Part shown: piece after piece, positions 58,310-64,000 of the stretch
Numbering within the stretch: position 1 is the stretch's first letter
Layout of the letters: the number at the start of each line of letters is the position of its first letter
NCBI GenBank assembly: GCA_037892935.1
Contig: JAYXKI010000001.1
Coordinates: 3,162,001 to 3,226,000 of the forward strand
Reading direction: 5' to 3'
Origin: Phlebopus portentosus
Lineage: Eukaryota > Basidiomycota > Agaricomycetes > Boletales > Boletinellaceae
DNA length: 64,000 nucleotides
Translations under genes and position numbers: made by a program
The notes under the pieces: model-generated
What the model was told of the DNA's origin: nothing
The model's database searches: none
Seen by the model: the letters and a program-made list of their open reading frames with translations, nothing else

Positions 58310-61300
58310 TTATGAGGCTGATGGGGGTGTAGTCATTAGCGGCGGAGTAGGACTTGCCGACAGACCCGCATCCGCAGCACTTGATTCCGATATGGGAGTG
58401 ATAGAGTCGGGAGACGCTGCCTTTATAGCTTCCACTTCCTTCTCCTTCTCAATTGCAGCATGCCTAGCCACAGCCGCGCCTTGGAACTCCTGTTCGGACG
58501 GCATTTCGACAGGTGCGTTGGTGGCGAGCTCTTCCTCTTCATAATTACGAAGGGTTTCCAGAAGTTGCACCATCCAAGGGTGGTGCATAAGTTCTTCTGC
58601 TGTTGGTCTGCGCATGGGATCAATCGTCAGACACTGCTTGATAAAATTGATGCCAAGCTCGCTGAGTTCTCCATTCTCTGGAAGCGGCGGATGTTGTGTC
58701 GCTACACCTATGTGGAACATTATAGCCCTGTTTAAACGAATAAGCACCGTGATAATGGAAGCGAAGGAAGCATGGGAGAATTACCATTCGTTGTCGAGAT
58801 TGCTCCATGGTTTACGCCCGGTAGCACACTCCAAGACTACACAGCCCATAGACCAGATGTCCATCGCGCCATGACGACCACGCTTATCATTCTTGATTAC
58901 CTCGGGGGACATGTACATTGGCGTGCCGGTCAATGAGTTCTTCACGCCCAAACCACTATCAAGACCAGCCGTTGCGCTTGCGTTCATGGTCGTGCTGCCA
59001 AGTCTTGTACGCTGGACTGTACGGGTATTCTTAGCTATGACCTTCGCCGCACCAAAGTCAACGAACTTCAGAACGCCCATGTGGTCCAAAAGAATGTCTA
59101 GTAGGAAATATTAGGGAAAAGTCCGGTGAAGTTCAACAGGTTCAAATACGCACTGTCAGGTTTAATATCGCGATGCACGATGTTGCGGGAATGAAGATAA
59201 GATAAGCCCTCAAGCATCTGCATCGTGTATATCTGCAGTATGTTTTCGTCTGCAATCCGACCTATCTCCAAGTTCGCAGCTAAGCTGCCGCCCTCGCAAT
59301 ATTCCTCAAAAATATAGACTTTGTCGCGGTGAACTTCGATACCATAGAACTCGACGATATTTGGATGGTGCAGCATCTCCATGACACGTAGTTCGTCCTG
59401 GATCTGTCTGTAAAGATTCGGAGTTCCCGTGACGTCTTGGACCCTGATTTCCTTCACCGCCATGACGGATCCAGTATCGAGATTGATTGCTGTGTAAACG
59501 GAACCAAAGGCTCCAGCACCAATGAACTTGCCCTGCTGCCATCGGATGGATACATTTGACGTAGCAGATGCAAGGAACATCAACGACTGATCTTCTGGCT
59601 TTTGGTCATCCAAGACTCTGCCGACGACGTTTTGCTCGGAGCCAACATTTGCACGCTTCTCATCAAGTAGACGGAGGTTACGGACAACTTCATCTCTGTA
59701 TCGCCTGATACTACGCTCACCGGATGTCACCATCCTAGCGAAGCTCTGTGCTTCGTATTCGGGACCACTGGCAGGGGTAATTGGTTCCCAAAAATCCTCG
59801 TCATTTCGACCTGGGTTGTTTCCGTCAAGAGCGAGTTGCCTGAGTTCCTCCTGTCTTTCCTTTTCCTTCACTGCATCTTGTGCCGATCGTGCGCCGAGAA
59901 TGTCGAAATGACTTATGAGGAGAGTCATGCAACTAGCAACCCTCTGCCGCAACATCTCGAACTGGTCCTCCGGTAAACGCAGTATATTGTTGCGTTTAGT
60001 CCGCAACAACACAAATTCCAAAGCAGTAACCGCCCATCGAAATGTCTTACGATCCGTAGGGTCGCAATCATCGCATATGAAGGACACCCAAGATATAGCA
60101 AGCTTAATCAGAAGGCGATTGAACTTCATCCAGTAAGCATTGTCCATGTACTTCTGTGCATGTTGACCATGCTCAGAAGCAAATGCAAACCAACTTTCTA
60201 GAAGATCCGCGCGGCCAGGAACATTAGGTACAGTGTTACGTATATAATGCACGGCACTGACGATCGCTTCGGCCAAGTTGTTCGTGCCCTTAGTAATCTT
60301 CTTGAGTTCACGATGCACAGCGGGTAGGTGTGCCATCTGGTCAATGACGCATGGAGGGCAATATGACTCCGTAGACTCGTCTTCCTCGTTCGTAGATGCA
60401 AACAACTCCTCGAACTTCTCTTTCGCGAGACTCAGGCGAGCATGCGGGCCATCAGCGATCAGACGGACTCTGTTGTCCTTCATATCGAAGGCCATTTGTG
60501 ACAAAGGAAGCATCAACACCAATCCATTCCAAAGAAAGCGCATTCGAGGCGAGAGAATCAGCAAGTACGCCGAGTTCTCAACAACAGTTTCCTCGTTAGA
60601 TTCCGCATCCGAGTTTGCTGGAGGTTGGGTGGTATCTGCGGTGCGTGGAACAGTCGCATATCCATCCTCCCACAGATTACGCACATGAAAGGGGTCCCGA
60701 AGCAATTGACGGATCAAGTCAGGCTGATCACGTAGGCCACTAGAGGCAATGACGTAGGTTCCGTCTTCTTCAAATGACTGAGTATAGACGAGGAAATGAT
60801 CTGATTCGACGAGCGTCGCAATGAAAGGGTCGATGGGTAAGTGTTCAAGTGAATACTCGGCTGCGTTCCCAAAACGCTGAACAAGAGCTCTGTTAAGAAT
60901 ACGTAAGTTCGCTCCTCAACTTGGATTAGGAGATACTCACCGGGAGAAGCGTTGTAATTTACGGTATCGTGCCTTGACACTTTCCAGCACCTTCTCATAC
61001 CAGCTTATCATCTGCTCCCCTGTCATGAGCTTGCCTTTACTTTCAGCCATACTCCTCTGGAAATCGAAACCAAGCCCGTTCATACTTGAAGGGCTGTTTG
61101 CTACTTGAGAGACCGATGGATATCCCTTCTGCTTTTCTCGACCATGAACTGGAACGCGAATTTGCCGTTCAAAGTTGTTCGTCGCTCGGGTCATAAGTTT
61201 ATTTGTTATGGAGCTATAAAGTCGGCAACGTTTAAGTAAACGGTGTATGAAGCGCGTTGCAAAGAAACGAACCAGATCTGTTCAGCGACCAAGATCGTTC

Positions 61301-62883
61301 CTCCTTCAACTACCATACTCACGTCATTGAACGTCGCCCATTGGGCTTCCAGAACTTCCGTTTCCCTAAAGTAGATGTCCTTTGTCCCACTTTTGAGTTT
61401 CCAATGAATGAATTTGAAGAACATTTTCAAGGTTTCCAATAAAGTCTCGTCATATTCCTGGGTGATGCAACTCGGAAGGTTCCAATTTCCTCCAGGATCT
61501 GGAAGTAAAAAGGCTTCGTATTGTCGTTTCAACGTACAAGCCAGACCAATCGCAAGACGGAAGTCATCGAGCATTTGATCGATGATTAAAACATCGGGGT
61601 CCGTCACGCGACGCGCGTAATCCAACCTCGACCGGAGTAGAGCGTGGGCCAATCTAGTAGGAAACGAAATAAGCTGGACTAGCTCCTCTTCGAACGTAGG
61701 TAAGTTCAGAAGCTGAAACATCGGAGCCAAGTTGACCTGTGTATCACGAGCGGAAGCTATGAGAGCATGCACGGTCGTAAGAGATCCTTTCTCAAATGTC
61801 CGCTGGATAGTCTCTTCCTTCAAAACACGCTCCACAAAAGAGGTACCTTCTTTAATAGATATTTAAGCAGGCTAAGCAACTAATGACATAGTACACACCA
61901 TGTTCGGCTGAGGGAGCTGTTACATCGAGAGTCTCGCTCCCAGTCCACTTACGAAATATTGCCAGTTGTTGCCGAAGAGAAACGAGAACCGACGTCCATG
62001 TGATCAGAGTATCGCATCGAGCCTGGAAATCTGGCTGTGCCGCCGCAGGCTTATCCAAGTAAAATGCCTTGAGATTTGGATAAAATGATTGTATCTTGTC
62101 CAGATGCTGCAAAACGACGTTAACTTGATGAAATGCGGAGGGGAAACCAGGACCACCCTGGACACGAAACTGCATGATTTCTCCTATGACGCGGTCCACT
62201 AAGTGCAGTTTGCGCTCCTCAAGAATGCGACGTTCTTCCTGGACGGATCTGCCTCTGAGCTTCGCTCGTATTCCTATCCAAACATCCAAATGCCTGTTGT
62301 TGCCAGCGTCGGCTGACTTCTGAAGAGCGACCTGTATTCGACTCTTCTCGGACTTCAGGACATCTCCGTCAAGGACAGAGGCCAACATGCTCTGCCACTC
62401 AAGCCGTTCACGCTGTTCAATGGTCAGGTGGTCTACGTTGACCGTATCCAAGGGCGATACATGGCGGTCTCGATTATCATAACTTGGGAGACTTCTAGGT
62501 AGTTCTTCATCACTTTCATCCTCAAAGATCTGCCCGCCTCTATGGAAGACGGTCGCCTCTGGGTCGTCTCTAGGATCGTCAAATGTTGCCGGGCGAGAGC
62601 GGTAACGTTTCACGAATTGCGCGTAGATATCAGAGTATTTGGACGAAGACGAAGGCGGCGGGGGCTGGATTGGTGGCGTGATTAATGCATTACCCGGAGA
62701 TGCTGTGAAAGTAGTGGGCGAGCGTTGTTTCGTTCGCGTCTTTAAGGACGACATGCCTGGAGGCGTCCCGTAAGGTAACTGTACGTGGCCAGGAGCTGAC
62801 CACTGGTCGTCTCGGTCGTTCTCGTCTACATCATCGTTTCCTTCTGGATGAGGGTAAAGAATGGGTATATGCCGGCGCATCAC
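58310..62883 (-). CDS. SSK2: MAP kinase kinase kinase of the SSK2/SSK22 (MEKK4) type
   Basis: Upstream kinase of the high-osmolarity (HOG/SAPK) pathway, activated by the response regulator Ssk1. The start MMRRHIPILYPHPEGN opens a disordered N-terminus, followed by the long helical regulatory region characteristic of Ssk2 (RLEWQSMLASVLDGDVLKSE, RRYRDEVVRNLRLLDEKR). The kinase domain is complete: FIGAGAFGSVYTAIN, MAVKEIR, HRDIKPDNILL (split by an intron near 59,100-59,160), FVDFGAAKV, and a long activation segment before GTPMYMSPEV, which is usual for this family. Then come DIWSMGCVVLE and a C-terminal tail ending PPSAS at 58310. All catalytic residues are present. Introns are few; exon 1 ends near SAEHG (about 61,900). 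Divergent from RBG1 with only 200 nt between the starts. Confidence 0.93.
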
Positions 62884-63083
62884 GGCTCAAACAGCGAGCA
62901 GCCTCTAGACCACTGATAGTAGTGGCAAGTACTGAGTGACGAAGACCAACTCGTATATACGCATTTACTGAATTTTCTTGATCGTGTTGTGTTACTGTAG
63001 TCCCGTGATCTCAAATCTCAATTATTCCTCCTTGGTTTGTTACTACCACCGCATCTATTCAGAATCAAATTTAATAGCTCATC
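62884..63083. promoter_or_regulatory. Compact divergent promoter (SSK2 / RBG1)
   Basis: Only 200 nt separate the start codons of two divergent genes, so the promoters must overlap or be shared. No particular motif is claimed. Confidence 0.5.
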
Positions 63084-64000
63084 ATGGGTGTTTTGGAAAA
63101 GGTCGGCGAATAAACGCATTTTCCTCATAGTTTACAGGAAGGCTTAAAATTCTGTTCGTCTCTTAGATAAAAGCCATCGAGGGTATGTATGCGTTCGTAA
63201 AGTTACTTCCACTCTTGCCTGCATGCTAACTGGCATCACTGGCACAAGAGGAAATGGCCAGGAGTAAGGACCTTACATTTGAGAATAGCTACATGCTTCT
63301 CTGAAGTCATTCATTTGTACACTTAGCGCAGAAGAATAAGGTGCGTGTTATCTAATAAACGGCTTCGTTTACATTGCCCAATCCTCCAGTAGGCCACGGA
63401 GTACCATCTTGGCCTCTTAAAGGCGAAGCTAGCTCGGTACCGTGCTGAACTGCTTGAGCCAACATCCAAGTCAGGAGGCGCAGGAACAGGTTTTGAGGTG
63501 CAAAAATCCGGTGATGCTCGAGTAGCATTGATTGGATTTCCTTCCGTCGGGAAGGTCAGTTCGTGCAAATTCACTGAATATCTGGATCCATCGAACTTTT
63601 TGTTACCTCCTAGTCCACTCTTTTGAACAAGATGACACATACAGCCTCAGAGGCAGCAGCATATGAATTCACTACATTGACGGTTTGTCTGCGGATATTC
63701 TTAATCCCCACGGTTGGCGACGGCTCATCCGATACACAGGCAATTCCTGGTGTTCTAGAATATGCAGGGGCTCGAATACAGCTTCTGGACTTACCGGGAA
63801 TCGTTGAAGGCGCCAGTCAAGGTACTTGAAATTCTTCTTTTATGATGAGACTTGAGAACTGAATTTTCTCGCGTGTAGGCCGTGGTCGGGGCCGACAAGT
63901 CGTTGCAGGTGAGTGGGTTCATGAGTGATCGCTTCTGTGTCTTAGCATTATCAGTTGCGAAAACGGCCGACTTGATCATTATGATGCTGGACGCCACGAA
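63084..64000 (+). CDS. RBG1: DRG-family GTPase RBG1 (partial, N-terminal part)
   Basis: Translation-associated GTPase of the developmentally regulated GTP-binding group. The start MGVLEK joins through very short exons to IKAIE, EEMAR and TQKNK, then [17 protein letters not shown] with ELLEP, the helical N-terminus of DRG proteins. GTPase motifs: G1 GFPSVGK joined to STLL, G2 region AYEFTTLT, G3 [12 protein letters not shown], then [16 protein letters not shown] and MMLDAT at the window edge. At least seven introns occur in 900 nt, several flanking exons of only 10-20 nt, which makes this gene easy to mis-annotate. It continues past the right edge; the TGS domain is not included. Confidence 0.93.

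Overview
This window is nuclear DNA from a filamentous fungus, almost certainly a basidiomycete (Agaricomycetes). Genes are dense on both strands and cut by many short introns of about 50-65 nt with GT...AG ends. Several encoded proteins have their closest remembered relatives in wood- or litter-decaying mushrooms: a GH43-CBM35 exo-galactanase, a CBM19-like secreted protein, CYP61, a DUF7702 membrane protein and a group X hybrid histidine kinase. No transposon, CRISPR array, rRNA or convincing tRNA gene was seen. Gene models were built by joining exons by eye, so exon ends are predictions.

Layout. 1-9.1 kb: 5' part of a HAL/NPR-type kinase (-), ribosomal protein eL19 (+), a MYST histone acetyltransferase (+) and an AGC-type kinase that has lost key catalytic motifs (+). 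9.2-14.6 kb: HAD phosphatase (-), secreted chitin-binding-like protein (+), sterol C-22 desaturase ERG5 (-). 14.9-20.6 kb: two tandem related genes of unknown function (-), the left one broken, then a DUF7702 membrane protein (-). 21.2-25.4 kb: LAS1 (+) and a single-pass membrane protein (-). 25.7-36.5 kb: one giant hybrid histidine kinase (-). 36.7-42.8 kb: SUB2 helicase, mitochondrial dicarboxylate-type carrier and GH43 galactanase (all -). 43.2-54.4 kb: ROK1 helicase, PRELI-domain lipid transfer protein and the TFIIIC B-block subunit TFC3 (all +). 55.2-64 kb: polytopic membrane protein (+), SSK2-type MAPKKK (-) and the start of the RBG1/DRG1 GTPase (+).

Common themes. Many genes are core RNA and translation functions (eL19, LAS1, ROK1, SUB2, TFC3, RBG1). 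A second group is stress signalling: the hybrid histidine kinase and the SSK2-type MAPKKK belong to classes that feed the HOG pathway, although they are separate transcription units about 22 kb apart. A third group is secretion and wall or polymer degradation.

Two observations stand out. First, four otherwise well conserved genes each need exactly one extra base in a homopolymer run to stay open (near 13,971, 18,244, 19,767 and 23,924), which points to a systematic undercall in the assembly rather than four independent mutations. Second, the tandem pair at 14.9-19.0 kb is a fast-diverging, apparently undescribed family, with a C-terminal core vaguely like a degenerate nuclease fold; one copy is decayed.
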